Below, one piece after another: positions 1 through 8,602 of a stretch of 64,000 bases of DNA (position 1 is its first letter; every line of letters starts with the position of its first letter). The translations under genes and the position numbers were made by a program. The stretch is from JAJXZP01 sp963787185 (GTDB taxonomy: Bacteria > Spirochaetota > Spirochaetia > Treponematales > Rectinemataceae): NCBI GenBank assembly GCA_963787185.1, contig CAWBCC010000013.1:442121-506120 (forward strand), written 5' to 3'. The notes under the pieces were generated by a model. It ran no database searches. It was not told the origin of the DNA and was given only the letters and a program-made list of their open reading frames with translations.

Positions 1-2393
1 CCCTCGCCCTGCACCGAAATATTCGCCAAGGCCGCGAAACTGATTTCGCCGCGCTTTCCTCTTACGAGGCCGCGATGCGCGATCTCGAGATCGGTCGGGT
101 GCTCCTTCATGACGACGGCGGCCGCTGCGATGATTTTGTCGCGCAGGTCCTCGGCGGCCCGTACGGCGGCGTTGCCCGAAAAGAAGGTTCCCGAGGACGC
201 GTAGGCGCCCTTGTCGAAGGGCGTCACGTCGGTGTCGCCCGAAACCACGGCCACGTCTTCCATTTCGAGTCTGAGTATTTCGGCGACGGATTTCGAAGTC
301 AGCGTATCCAGGCCCGTACCGAGATCGGCACCGCCGGAAAGAAGGAGTATGGTGCCGTCGGTGAGGAGGCGAACCTCCGCGTTCGCCGCATCGAGACCGG
401 GGAGCCCCGAGCCCTGCTGGATGATGACCGCACCGCGACCCACGGCCCAATCGCCGTCCGACCCTTCCTCAGGGGCCGGCCCCGGGAGGTTTCGATTCGC
501 CCAGTCGAAGGCCTTCATGCCGCGCGAAATCATTTCGCCCAGGCCGCATTCGCCCAGGGTCACGGCTGCGCCCGGGCGTCCTTCGCCGAGGCTGCGGAGA
601 ATTTCGATGCGGGCTCCGGTTCGCACTCGGTTGCGCTCGATCAGCGCGAGCTGGTCCATGCCGAGCTCGGAGGCGAGCTCGGCGAGGGCCGTCTGAAGGG
701 CGAAGGAACCCTTGGGCGCGCCGTAGCCTTGGTATGCCCCGGCCGGCGAGAGATTCGTATAGTAGGATGTCACTTCGAAACGGGCGTTGTCGCAGAGGAT
801 GAGGGGCAGACTCTTCGAGATCGCGTTCATGGGAACAGTGAGGCAGTGCTGACCGTAGGGACCGGTGTCCGCGTCGAGGCGCATGAGTATCGCCGTCAGC
901 CTGCCGTCGCGCTTCGCCCCCAGCTTCACCGTGATCTCCATCGCGTGCCGTGTGCGGCTGGCGATGAATTCTTCTTCGCGGCTGTAGCGGAAGAAGACCG
1001 GCCGTCCGGTGGTCCATGCGAGATAGCCCGCGACGTCTTCGACGACGATGTCCTGCTTGGCGCCGAAGCCTCCGCCGACTCGCTCCTTGGTGACTCGAAT
1101 TTTGTTTTCGCTTATGCCGATGGCATTGGCCACGATGCGTCTGACATGCCAGGGCACCTGAGTCGAGGCATGGAGTATGAGTCGACCCCCGTCGACCTTG
1201 GCATAGACCACGTGGGGTTCCATCGGCGTGCACTGGACGCGGTTGGCCTTGTAGCTGCGTTCGATGACCAGGTCAGCCTCGGCGAAGCCCGCTTCGACGT
1301 CGCCTATCCCGTCGGCGGCGCTCGCCGCGAGGTTGCGATGCGGATCCGAGTGCAGCGGAAACTGATAGACTATCGGGTCGTCGCGTCCGTCTCCCGCCAC
1401 GCTCGTGCCTTCGGGCGGCTCACCGGAGACGTAGGTGACCTTCCCCGAATGGACGATCGGGGCTCCGGGAGCCCTGGCTTCGGCGATGGACAGAACCGGT
1501 TTCAGGACCTCGTACTCTACCCTGATGGCATCGGCCGCAGCCTGAGCTTCCTGGGGCGTTTCGGCGAGGACCGCGGCGACGCGGTCCCCGACGTGCCTGA
1601 CCTTCTTGGAGAACATTCGTTGGTCGTAGGGCGATGGCTCGGGGAAACCCTGGCCCGCGGTGGTGTACATTTTGTCCGGACAATTGAGATGGGTGAGGAC
1701 GGCCACGACGCCGGGCATGGCCTCGGCCTTCGCAGTGTCGATGGATTTGATCCATGCATGCGCGTGGGGGCTGCCCAGCATCCTGAGGTAGCACGCGTTT
1801 GCGTCGAGGCGGTCCTCGACGAAGGCTCTTTCGCCTCGCGCCAGACCCGCCGCGTCGACCTTTTCGCAGTCCTTGCCCACATGCTTGAGGTCGGGCCTGA
1901 ACTCGGGGGCTGCGGCTTCGGCATAGTTCGGATCGGAAAGCCGTCTGGAAGCGATGCGCACGGCGTTGTAGAACTGTTCGTAGCCGGTGCAGCGGCAGAG
2001 CGTGCCGGCGAGCGCGTCGCGCACCTGGTCGTCGGAGGGGGCGGCCGAGCGTTCCAGCAGTTCGTGTATCGCGATGGTCACGGCGGGGGTGCAGTAACCG
2101 CACTGCACGCAGGCCGCGTCGACGAGTGCGCGTTGCACGACAGACAGCTTGCGGTCCTTCGAAAAGTGCTCGACCGTGAAAACCTCGCGACCGTCCGCCT
2201 GAACGGCGAGCGTCTGGCAGGAATTGACCGTTTGACGGTCCATGATGACGGTGCAGAGGCCGCAGCTGCCGGCGCCGTCGCAGCCGTTGCGGACCGACAC
2301 GATGCCCTTGCGGCGCAACGCGTCGCGAAGACTCTCCGCGGGTTCGCAGTCCCAGGCCACGGCCCTGCCGTTGAGTTTGAAGGCGACCTTCAT
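1..2393 (-). CDS. xdhD: XdhD-like fused Fe-S/molybdopterin hydroxylase (partial, C-terminus off window)
   Basis: Molybdenum hydroxylase acting on purines (hypoxanthine/xanthine type), with the 2Fe-2S domain fused in front of the molybdopterin-binding domain as in E. coli XdhD. The frame is open from the ATG at 2393 to the window edge, giving about 797 codons of a family of roughly 950. Seen in the protein: a plant-type ferredoxin cluster at C38/C43/C46/C59, a second 2Fe-2S set at C98/C101/C133/C135 (VQCGYCTP and LCRCTGY), then the molybdopterin domain with VGGGFGAKQD near residue 440. There is no FAD domain; the overlapping upstream gene supplies one. Its ATG overlaps that gene's stop by 4 bases (ATGA), so translation is probably coupled. 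It is the last visible gene of the purine operon. The substrate is inferred from context. Confidence 0.9.
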   Translation of the reverse strand, partial: MKVAFKLNGRAVAWDCEPAESLRDALRRKGIVSVRNGCDGAGSCGLCTVIMDRQTVNSCQTLAVQADGREVFTVEHFSKDRKLSVVQRALVDAACVQCGYCTPAVTIAIHELLERSAAPSDDQVRDALAGTLCRCTGYEQFYNAVRIASRRLSDPNYAEAAAPEFRPDLKHVGKDCEKVDAAGLARGERAFVEDRLDANACYLRMLGSPHAHAWIKSIDTAKAEAMPGVVAVLTHLNCPDKMYTTAGQGFPEPSPYDQRMFSKKVRHVGDRVAAVLAETPQEAQAAADAIRVEYEVLKPVLSIAEARAPGAPIVHSGKVTYVSGEPPEGTSVAGDGRDDPIVYQFPLHSDPHRNLAASAADGIGDVEAGFAEADLVIERSYKANRVQCTPMEPHVVYAKVDGGRLILHASTQVPWHVRRIVANAIGISENKIRVTKERVGGGFGAKQDIVVEDVAGYLAWTTGRPVFFRYSREEEFIASRTRHAMEITVKLGAKRDGRLTAILMRLDADTGPYGQHCLTVPMNAISKSLPLILCDNARFEVTSYYTNLSPAGAYQGYGAPKGSFALQTALAELASELGMDQLALIERNRVRTGARIEILRSLGEGRPGAAVTLGECGLGEMISRGMKAFDWANRNLPGPAPEEGSDGDWAVGRGAVIIQQGSGLPGLDAANAEVRLLTDGTILLLSGGADLGTGLDTLTSKSVAEILRLEMEDVAVVSGDTDVTPFDKGAYASSGTFFSGNAAVRAAEDLRDKIIAAAAVVMKEHPTDLEIAHRGLVRGKRGEISFAALANISVQGE

Positions 2394-3253
2394 CGCGCGG
2401 CTCCTTTTTCGACGCGGCCTTGCGCGGCTTCCGCCATGACCTCCGCGAGAAGCGCGGCGCCCCTGAGCTTTCTGAACGGGGCGCTCACCGCTCCTCCCCG
2501 GGTGGGAACGAGGAGGGGGAGGGCCGCCTTTTCGACGATGTCACGAAAATCTTCGCCGGAGGCCGCTTCGGTCGGAATGGGCATGCCTTCGAAGCGCTTC
2601 TCGAGCTCGTTCATCCGTCTGCTCTTGGTGCTTATGCCGCCCATTGCGATTTCGAAGTTTTTCATGAGGGATGCATCGATCGAGAACGAGACGGCCGCCA
2701 CGAGGATCGCGGAATCGTTGGAGGTTCTTGCCCAGCGACCGTATCCCGTGCGCCGGGAATCGGGGATCGGGAACGAAACGGAGAGAATGAGTCCGGAAGG
2801 GGCGGCGAGATACGAAGCGAGGTCCAGCGACGTCCTTGTCGGTCCCGCGGCACGGACGATGGCGATCTCGAGTTTCGCGTCGAGAACGAGAAGGGCGGGG
2901 ATGAAGGCGGACGAAGAGCGGTCGGCGGCGATGTTGCCTCCGATGGTGGCCCTGTTGCGCACGTTTCGACTGCCCTGGCCCAGGGCCGCTCGCTTGAGCA
3001 CGAAGGGCACCGATGGAGACTCGGCTATCTCCTGGAAAGTCGTTCCCGCACCTATCGCGACCAGACCTTCGCGGAGCTCGATGCCCCGCGGGATGAAGGC
3101 CCCGATGTCGATGACGGAGGCGGGCTTGTCGGCGTAATCCCCCGCGAGGAGGCTAGTTCCTCCGGCCAGCCAGCGGGCGCTCGAATCCTGCTCCGCCAAC
3201 GCGAAAGCCGCACCCATATCCGGCGGACGAGCGAATCGTTGGACGATTTTCAT
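2390..3253 (-). CDS. ygfM: FAD-binding subunit of molybdenum hydroxylase (YgfM-like)
   Basis: A 287-residue FAD subunit of the CO-dehydrogenase flavoprotein / xanthine-dehydrogenase FAD family, expected to pass electrons between the XdhD-type protein and its acceptor. The two FAD-pyrophosphate motifs are visible: AGGTSLLAGDY at 30-40 and TIGGNIAA at 103-110. Length fits YgfM-type stand-alone subunits. The start overlaps the preceding amidohydrolase stop by 4 bases, and the stop overlaps the XdhD-like start by 4 bases. The pairing ygfM-xdhD matches the E. coli arrangement. A cofactor role is well supported; the electron acceptor is unknown. Confidence 0.88.
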   Translation of the reverse strand: MKIVQRFARPPDMGAAFALAEQDSSARWLAGGTSLLAGDYADKPASVIDIGAFIPRGIELREGLVAIGAGTTFQEIAESPSVPFVLKRAALGQGSRNVRNRATIGGNIAADRSSSAFIPALLVLDAKLEIAIVRAAGPTRTSLDLASYLAAPSGLILSVSFPIPDSRRTGYGRWARTSNDSAILVAAVSFSIDASLMKNFEIAMGGISTKSRRMNELEKRFEGMPIPTEAASGEDFRDIVEKAALPLLVPTRGGAVSAPFRKLRGAALLAEVMAEAAQGRVEKGAAR

Positions 3254-4665
3254 CGCGATACTCCGGCCTTTTCGAGGAGCCGTCTTGAAACCCTGTCGGC
3301 GTTCATTCTGAGTTCCTTTTCGTCGATGCCGACCAGGCGCCGACTCTCCACCGCGAGCTTTCCGTCGACGATGACGTGGTCCGCCCCGTGATCGTAGCCG
3401 CAGAACAGCAGCGCGGCCGCCGGGTCGGAAAGAGAACCCGCGTATTCCAGCTTCATGACGTCGAAGAGGGCGATATCGGCTATCCAGCCCTCTTCGATCC
3501 TGCCTAGTCTTTCGTAGCCCAGCATCTTAGCCCCGCCCTCTGTCGCGAGACCCAGGATCTCGCGAGAGGTCGCGCCCGCCGAGCCGTAGCGCACCCGCTG
3601 GAGAAGAAGGGCCTGCCGCGCTTCGCCGAGCATGTCCGAGGAGTCGTTCGAGGCCGAGCCGTCCACGGCCAGGCTCACCGGCACGCCGCGGTCGATCATC
3701 TCGCGTACACGGCAGATGCCGGATCCGAGGCGCATGTTCGAAGACGGGCAGTGGGCCACGCCAGTCTTCGTTTTTGCGAGGACGTCGAGTTCCTCGTCGT
3801 TGAAATGGATACCGTGCGCGTACCAGACATCCGGTCCGACGAAACCGCAGTCCTCCATGACGCGGAGGGGGCGGCGGCCGTACATCGATATGCAGAACTC
3901 GTCCTCGTCGGCCGTCTCGGCCAGATGGGTGTGGAGGCGCACGCCGTACTTCCGGGCGAGATCGGCGGAATCGCGCATCGAGCGTTCCGAGACGGAAAAG
4001 GGCGAGCAGGGGGCGAGGGCGACCTTGCGCATGGCGTCGGGCTTAGGATCGTGATATTTCCGTATCGTCGCCTCGCACTCGGCCAGGATGCGGTCCTCGT
4101 CCTGCACCGTGCTGTCGGGCGGGAGCCCACCGTCCTTCTTGGAGAGCGACATCGATCCCCGCGTGGGCGAAAATCGGATGCCGAGCTGCGCGGCGGCCGC
4201 GAATTGCATGCCGGGCAGATCGTCCTCGAAGCCGCGCGGATAGAGGTAGTGGTGGTCGGTCGAGAGCGTGCAGCCGGTCTTGAGAAGCTCGGCGATGGCG
4301 AGACGGCTGGACCAGTACACGGCCTCTTCGTCGAGACCTTTCCACACTTCGTAGAGATATACCAGCCAATCGAACAACTTGGCGTCCTGCACGGCGAGAA
4401 GGTTGCGCGTGAGCGTCTGGTAGAAATGGTGGTGAGTGTTGACGAGCCCCGGCATGACGACATGCCGCGACGCGTCGATCGTCTTCGCTCCCGCGGGAAC
4501 GGCCAGACTCATTCCGATCCGCGCTATCCGGTTTCCCTCGATGAGGATATCCACGCCCGAGAGGCCGGCGGCGGCCGCCCTCCAATGAGCGGACTTTCCA
4601 TCGGAGTCCCGAGGCGCCGGGGCCCCGGGACTCGAGACGTAAAAGCAATCCTTGAGAAGGATCAC
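3250..4665 (-). CDS. amidohydrolase, 8-oxoguanine deaminase / AtzB-TrzN type
   Basis: A 471-residue metal-dependent deaminase of the amidohydrolase superfamily. It has the HxH metal pair at H78/H80 in VNTHHHFYQT, a later His in HLAETADEDEF, a His in WYAHGIHF, and the catalytic Asp in AVDGSASND. The NTHHHFYQT and CPSSNMRLGSG signatures resemble 8-oxoguanine deaminases and the hydroxyatrazine hydrolases rather than guanine deaminase proper. In this operon it most likely deaminates an oxidised purine such as 8-oxoguanine. Four-base overlaps join it to the genes on both sides. It is distinct from SsnA at 8603-9955, so the operon carries two deaminase-type amidohydrolases. Exact substrate is inferred. 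Confidence 0.82.
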   Translation of the reverse strand: MILLKDCFYVSSPGAPAPRDSDGKSAHWRAAAAGLSGVDILIEGNRIARIGMSLAVPAGAKTIDASRHVVMPGLVNTHHHFYQTLTRNLLAVQDAKLFDWLVYLYEVWKGLDEEAVYWSSRLAIAELLKTGCTLSTDHHYLYPRGFEDDLPGMQFAAAAQLGIRFSPTRGSMSLSKKDGGLPPDSTVQDEDRILAECEATIRKYHDPKPDAMRKVALAPCSPFSVSERSMRDSADLARKYGVRLHTHLAETADEDEFCISMYGRRPLRVMEDCGFVGPDVWYAHGIHFNDEELDVLAKTKTGVAHCPSSNMRLGSGICRVREMIDRGVPVSLAVDGSASNDSSDMLGEARQALLLQRVRYGSAGATSREILGLATEGGAKMLGYERLGRIEEGWIADIALFDVMKLEYAGSLSDPAAALLFCGYDHGADHVIVDGKLAVESRRLVGIDEKELRMNADRVSRRLLEKAGVSR

Positions 4666-6119
4666 CTACGAACCTCCGCGTTGAAATCATCGATCATCGC
4701 GTCGAGCTCTCCGACCTGCGAGCGCAGGCCGCCCCAATACGCGCGATAGTCGTCCCACTGGGCCCGCAGCTCGGGCAGTTCCTTCCCGAGCTGCTCGATC
4801 CAGGTGAAGTATTTGAGGTTGTGGATCCGCCGCTTGTCCACCTGACTGAGCTCGAGCAGGTGGTCCACGCCTATGCCCTGCAGGCGCTCGTAGTCGCGGT
4901 CGGCCTGGCGTTGGTCGTAGGCTCCGCGCTCCGCGGTGAGTTCCTGGAGCCTCGAGCCGTACATCGCCATCGAATCGGTGAACATCGTGAAGACGACATC
5001 GTTCTCGCCGAGCTCGAAGTACTTGGCGAACTTGATGGCGCCGATGAGGTTGCCGACGCCGGAGATGCCGAGCCAGTCCATATTGTTGAGGGTTTCCGTG
5101 CCTACTCCGTTTTCGGCGAGCAGTTTTCGGCCGGCAGCTTCGTTGAAGAGCCGGATGAAGCGCATGGGTAGCTCGTCGTCCACGCCGATCGCGGCGTCGG
5201 TCTCGCGCAGGTTGTGTATCCAGGGCACGTGCTTGTCGCCGATGCCCTCGATGCGGTGCTCGCCGTAGCCGTTTTCGAGGATGGTGGGGCATTGCAGGGC
5301 TTCGGCGACGGCGACCTTGGCGCCGGGGAATTTTTCGCGGAGATAGGACCCCGACCCGAGGGTGCCCGCCGAGCCGGAGGACAGAACCGCACCGGCGACG
5401 TGGTCGCCGGTGCGGGCGATCGCGTGGAAAACTTCCTCCATCGCCGGACCCGTGACTGCGTAATGCCAGAGGTGGTTGGGCAGCTGATCGAACTGGTTGA
5501 AGATGACGGCATCGGGACGGGTCGCCTCGAGCTCGATGCACTTGTCGAATATCTCCTTGACGTTCGACTCGCTGCCGGGCGTCGCGATGACCTCTTCGGC
5601 CATGGTCTTGAGCCACTCGAATCGTTCCTTGGACATGCCCGCGGGAAGGATGGCGATGCTGGGGCAGGAGAGCAGCCTGGAAATATAGGCACCGCCGCGG
5701 CAGTAGTTGCCCGTGCTCGGCCAGACGGCCTTCTTGGTGGTCGGATCGAAGCGGCCGGTGATGAGCTCGGGCAGGAGGCAGGAGAGCGCTGCGCCAACCT
5801 TGTGCGCACCGGTCGGGAACCACTTGCCGACGAGTCCGACGATGCGCGCCTTGGTCCCGGTGATCGCGCCGGGAATCTCGAGGTAGTTCACGCCGCCGAA
5901 TTGGCCGCCCCGTTCCTTGGGTTCGTTGTGCCAGGTCACGCGAAACAAATTGCGGGAGTGGACGTCCCAAAGACCGACCCCCGAGAGCTCCTTTTTGACG
6001 CTATCCGGCACCTTGCTCGGATCGCGCATTTGCGCGTAGGTCGGCAGGAGAATGCCCTTCTCCTTGCATCTCTGGATGTTCTTCTTGCGCTGCTTTTCGT
6101 CGATTTTCAGGTCTATCAT
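4662..6119 (-). CDS. fold-type II PLP-dependent enzyme of the purine operon
   Basis: A 485-residue pyridoxal-phosphate enzyme related to the cysteine synthase / TrpB group. PTGAHKVGAA (K107) has the TrpB-like form of the Schiff-base lysine site, STGNYCRGG (135-143) is the substrate-carboxylate loop, and SSGSAGTLGSG is a likely phosphate-binding glycine loop. The N-terminus (about 60 residues) is unlike classical cysteine synthase. Known purine-degradation clusters carry the PLP enzyme YgeX (diaminopropionate ammonia-lyase), but this protein is longer and not obviously YgeX; it may do a comparable ammonia-lyase step on a ring-opening product. It overlaps the 3'-side gene by 4 bases and lies 34 bases below the threonine-synthase-like gene. 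Function within the pathway is a guess. Confidence 0.75.
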   Translation of the reverse strand: MIDLKIDEKQRKKNIQRCKEKGILLPTYAQMRDPSKVPDSVKKELSGVGLWDVHSRNLFRVTWHNEPKERGGQFGGVNYLEIPGAITGTKARIVGLVGKWFPTGAHKVGAALSCLLPELITGRFDPTTKKAVWPSTGNYCRGGAYISRLLSCPSIAILPAGMSKERFEWLKTMAEEVIATPGSESNVKEIFDKCIELEATRPDAVIFNQFDQLPNHLWHYAVTGPAMEEVFHAIARTGDHVAGAVLSSGSAGTLGSGSYLREKFPGAKVAVAEALQCPTILENGYGEHRIEGIGDKHVPWIHNLRETDAAIGVDDELPMRFIRLFNEAAGRKLLAENGVGTETLNNMDWLGISGVGNLIGAIKFAKYFELGENDVVFTMFTDSMAMYGSRLQELTAERGAYDQRQADRDYERLQGIGVDHLLELSQVDKRRIHNLKYFTWIEQLGKELPELRAQWDDYRAYWGGLRSQVGELDAMIDDFNAEVRR

Positions 6120-6153
6120 ATCGTTCCGCCTTTCCTGTGGATTTTTGGAAGCC

Positions 6154-7389
6154 TCACAGCTCGACTCCGACCGCGCGCGCCGCCGATTTGAGGTCCTTGA
6201 GGCCGGAGCCCGTTACGAGGAGGACCACGATCGAAGCTTTGTCGAGTCGATCGCGAACCTTGAGGAAGCCCGCCAGGGAGGCGCTGGACGAGGGCTCGGC
6301 GAAGAGGCCGGCCTTCGAGGAGAGCATGCGCTGGGCGGAAAGTATTTCATCGTCCGAGACGGCGACCGCCGCCCCTCCGTGGCGCCGGAGCTTGGCGAGC
6401 GAGTAGGCACCGTTGCGCGGCACGTCCACGCTTATAGAGTCCGCTATCGTGTCGCTCGGCACGGGAGGGCCGAAATCGCCGGATTCCAGGGCGCGGGCGA
6501 GCGCGCTGGAGCCTCGGGCCTGGCATGCCCAGACCCTCGGCATGCGAGCGATGCGGCCGAGCTTCATCAGGTCCTCGAAACCTTTGTAGACTCCCGAGAG
6601 AATCACGCCGTCGCCGGCGGGAACGAAAATTTCGAATGCCGGACCGGAGCCGCCATCGCCGGATGTCCGCGACGTACCGGCTCCCTCGAGCCCGCGAAGG
6701 TCATCCGCGGCTCCCGCTTTGAGCAGATCTCGCAGAATTTCGAAGGAGACGGTCTTCTTGCCCTCGATGGTCAGCGGGTTGTACCCCGTGTTTCGCGAGA
6801 GGACTCCGGTCGCCCTCGAATATGCGAGCGAATCTTCGAAGGCGCGGTCGTAGTTGCCGTCCACCTGCCTCAGATCGGCGCCGTACTGGAGCACCTGGAG
6901 GCGCTTGGCCGCCGGAGCGGACTTGGGAAGGAATACCGTGATCCTGAGTCCCGCAGCGGCTCCGATGCCAGCCATCGACGAGGCCGCATTGCCCGTCGAG
7001 GCCAGGGCGATCTCCCCGATGCCGTGCTTGCGTGCGAAGGCGGCGACGAGGGCGCTCGCACGGTCCTTGAACGAACCCGTGGGCTCGCAGGTGTCGTCTT
7101 TCATGAAGAGCCGGGGAAAGCCCAATTCCTCGCGGAGCCGCGAGGGCGCCCAGAGCGGCGTATCCCCGACGGGGACGGGCGCGAAGTATCTCTCCTCGAC
7201 GGGCAGGGGAACGGCTTCGGGACCCAGCTCGCGCGCGGCGGCCCCGTCGTCGTCGAGCCAGACGCATTCCAATACCCCGGCCAGGGGCCGCTCGGGCTTC
7301 TGCGTCGCCGCACAGCGGTCGCAGAGATAGCGGCCCGGCTCGATGGGATATTCCGCGCCGCAGCTCGGGCAGCGGTAGCTCCATCTCAT
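6154..7389 (-). CDS. threonine-synthase-like PLP enzyme
   Basis: A 411-residue fold-type II PLP enzyme resembling threonine synthase. The N-terminus has a small zinc-ribbon-like set (C7, C10, C23, C26), followed by DDTCEPTGSFKDRA with the PLP lysine at K108, STGNAASS, and a glycine loop near the C-terminus (TGSGLKDL). The start is the ATG at 7389, which overlaps the YgeY stop by 4 bases; the frame stays open further upstream but that stretch is antisense-like and inside ygeY. Because it sits in the middle of a purine-catabolic operon with no hom or thrB nearby, a catabolic beta-elimination role (for example on diaminopropionate or a serine-like product) is at least as likely as threonine synthesis. 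Confidence 0.78.
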   Translation of the reverse strand: MRWSYRCPSCGAEYPIEPGRYLCDRCAATQKPERPLAGVLECVWLDDDGAAARELGPEAVPLPVEERYFAPVPVGDTPLWAPSRLREELGFPRLFMKDDTCEPTGSFKDRASALVAAFARKHGIGEIALASTGNAASSMAGIGAAAGLRITVFLPKSAPAAKRLQVLQYGADLRQVDGNYDRAFEDSLAYSRATGVLSRNTGYNPLTIEGKKTVSFEILRDLLKAGAADDLRGLEGAGTSRTSGDGGSGPAFEIFVPAGDGVILSGVYKGFEDLMKLGRIARMPRVWACQARGSSALARALESGDFGPPVPSDTIADSISVDVPRNGAYSLAKLRRHGGAAVAVSDDEILSAQRMLSSKAGLFAEPSSSASLAGFLKVRDRLDKASIVVLLVTGSGLKDLKSAARAVGVEL

Positions 7390-8600
7390 ACGCGGGACTC
7401 CAGCACATAGGGGAGAGCGGCGTAGAAGGCTGCGCATTTTTCCAGATCGTCGACGCGGGTGATTTCGTTGGGCGCGTGGGCCTGAGACTCGTCGCCGGGG
7501 CCGAAGCCGATCGAGGGGACCTTGTAACGCCCGCAGACCGCCACGCCGTTCGTCGAGAAGGTCCACTTGTCGACGGTGGGAACCCCGCCGAAAAGTGCCT
7601 TGTGCGCCTCCACGCCCGACTGGACGAGGGGGGAGTCGGCAGGGATCTTCCAGGTGGGGAAGTAAAGCTCCTGAGCGTGGACCGTACCTTTCCAGCTCGG
7701 CTTGTCGTAGTTCGGAACGCCGACTTCGACCTTCTCGACGCCCGCGTCGAGGATGGCTTTCCTGACCTGGTCCACGGCGAGCTCCATCGTCTCGCCCCAG
7801 GTGAGGCGCCTGTCCATGTAGATCATGCCCTCGTCGGGAACCGCGCACAGGCTCGGCCCTCGGACGTCGATCTTGGATACCGTGATGGTTCCCTTGCCGA
7901 GAAAACCGTCGTCATCCGGCTTCAGCTCAGTGTTGAGCTTCTCGATGGCGAGGGCGGCCTTGGCCGCCATATAGGCCGCGCTCTTGCCTCGCTCGGGCGC
8001 CGAGCCGTGGCAGGAGATGCCCTTGAACCGGGCCTCGATCTCCATCCTGCCTCGGTGGCCGCGGTAAAGGCGGCAGCTCGTCGGCTCGGTGGAGACGAAG
8101 AAGTCGGGCTTGAAGTTTTCCTTTTCGATGAGGTACTTCCAGCACAGGCCGTCGCAGTCTTCCTCCATTACCGTGAAGGAGAACCACACGGAGAACTGAC
8201 CCGAATACTTCAGCTCGGACAGGATTCGCCCCGCGGTGATCATGCTCGCCGCGCCGCCGAGCTGGTCGGAAGAGCCGCGGCCGTGGACCAGGCCGTCCTT
8301 CACGAGGCCGGAGAAGGGATCGAGCTTCCACTGCGAGCGGTCGCCCGTGTCGACGGTGTCGATGTGGGCGTCGAAGACGAGTTTCTTGGGGCCCTTCCCC
8401 ACGCGGGCCAGGAGATTGCCCAGCCCGTCTATCCTGACTTCCTCGAATCCCGCCTCCTCGCAGAGTTTCTTGAGAAGCGCGATTCTGTCCTTTTCGGTGC
8501 CCGACAGGGCGGGAACTTTGATGATTTTGGAAAGATTCTGGGCGGTGGTATCGCGATAGGCCTTGGCCTTTTCGAGTACCTTCTGCGTGTTCATGCTCAT
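7386..8600 (-). CDS. ygeY: YgeY family M20 peptidase/deacetylase-type hydrolase
   Basis: A 404-residue M20-family metallohydrolase matching YgeY, a conserved member of anaerobic purine/urate degradation clusters. Visible metal and catalytic residues: HID (H79, D81) in FDAHIDTVDTGD, the bridging Asp in GRGSSDQLGG, the Glu pair in VMEEDCDG, STEPTS, and the C-terminal His in DESQAHAPNE. It is expected to hydrolyse an amide or carbamoyl intermediate after ring opening. The ATG at 8600 follows the SsnA stop after 2 bases, and AGAGGTAAG just upstream can serve as ribosome-binding site. The stop overlaps the next gene by 4 bases. Confidence 0.85.
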   Translation of the reverse strand: MSMNTQKVLEKAKAYRDTTAQNLSKIIKVPALSGTEKDRIALLKKLCEEAGFEEVRIDGLGNLLARVGKGPKKLVFDAHIDTVDTGDRSQWKLDPFSGLVKDGLVHGRGSSDQLGGAASMITAGRILSELKYSGQFSVWFSFTVMEEDCDGLCWKYLIEKENFKPDFFVSTEPTSCRLYRGHRGRMEIEARFKGISCHGSAPERGKSAAYMAAKAALAIEKLNTELKPDDDGFLGKGTITVSKIDVRGPSLCAVPDEGMIYMDRRLTWGETMELAVDQVRKAILDAGVEKVEVGVPNYDKPSWKGTVHAQELYFPTWKIPADSPLVQSGVEAHKALFGGVPTVDKWTFSTNGVAVCGRYKVPSIGFGPGDESQAHAPNEITRVDDLEKCAAFYAALPYVLESRV

Positions 8601-8602
8601 GC

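Noticed and set aside
75..3137. A 1020-codon open frame on the plus strand
   Set aside because: It is antisense to xdhD and ygfM, which have full motif sets; long antisense frames are common in this high-GC codon usage. Its composition (Arg/Gly/His-rich) is not protein-like.
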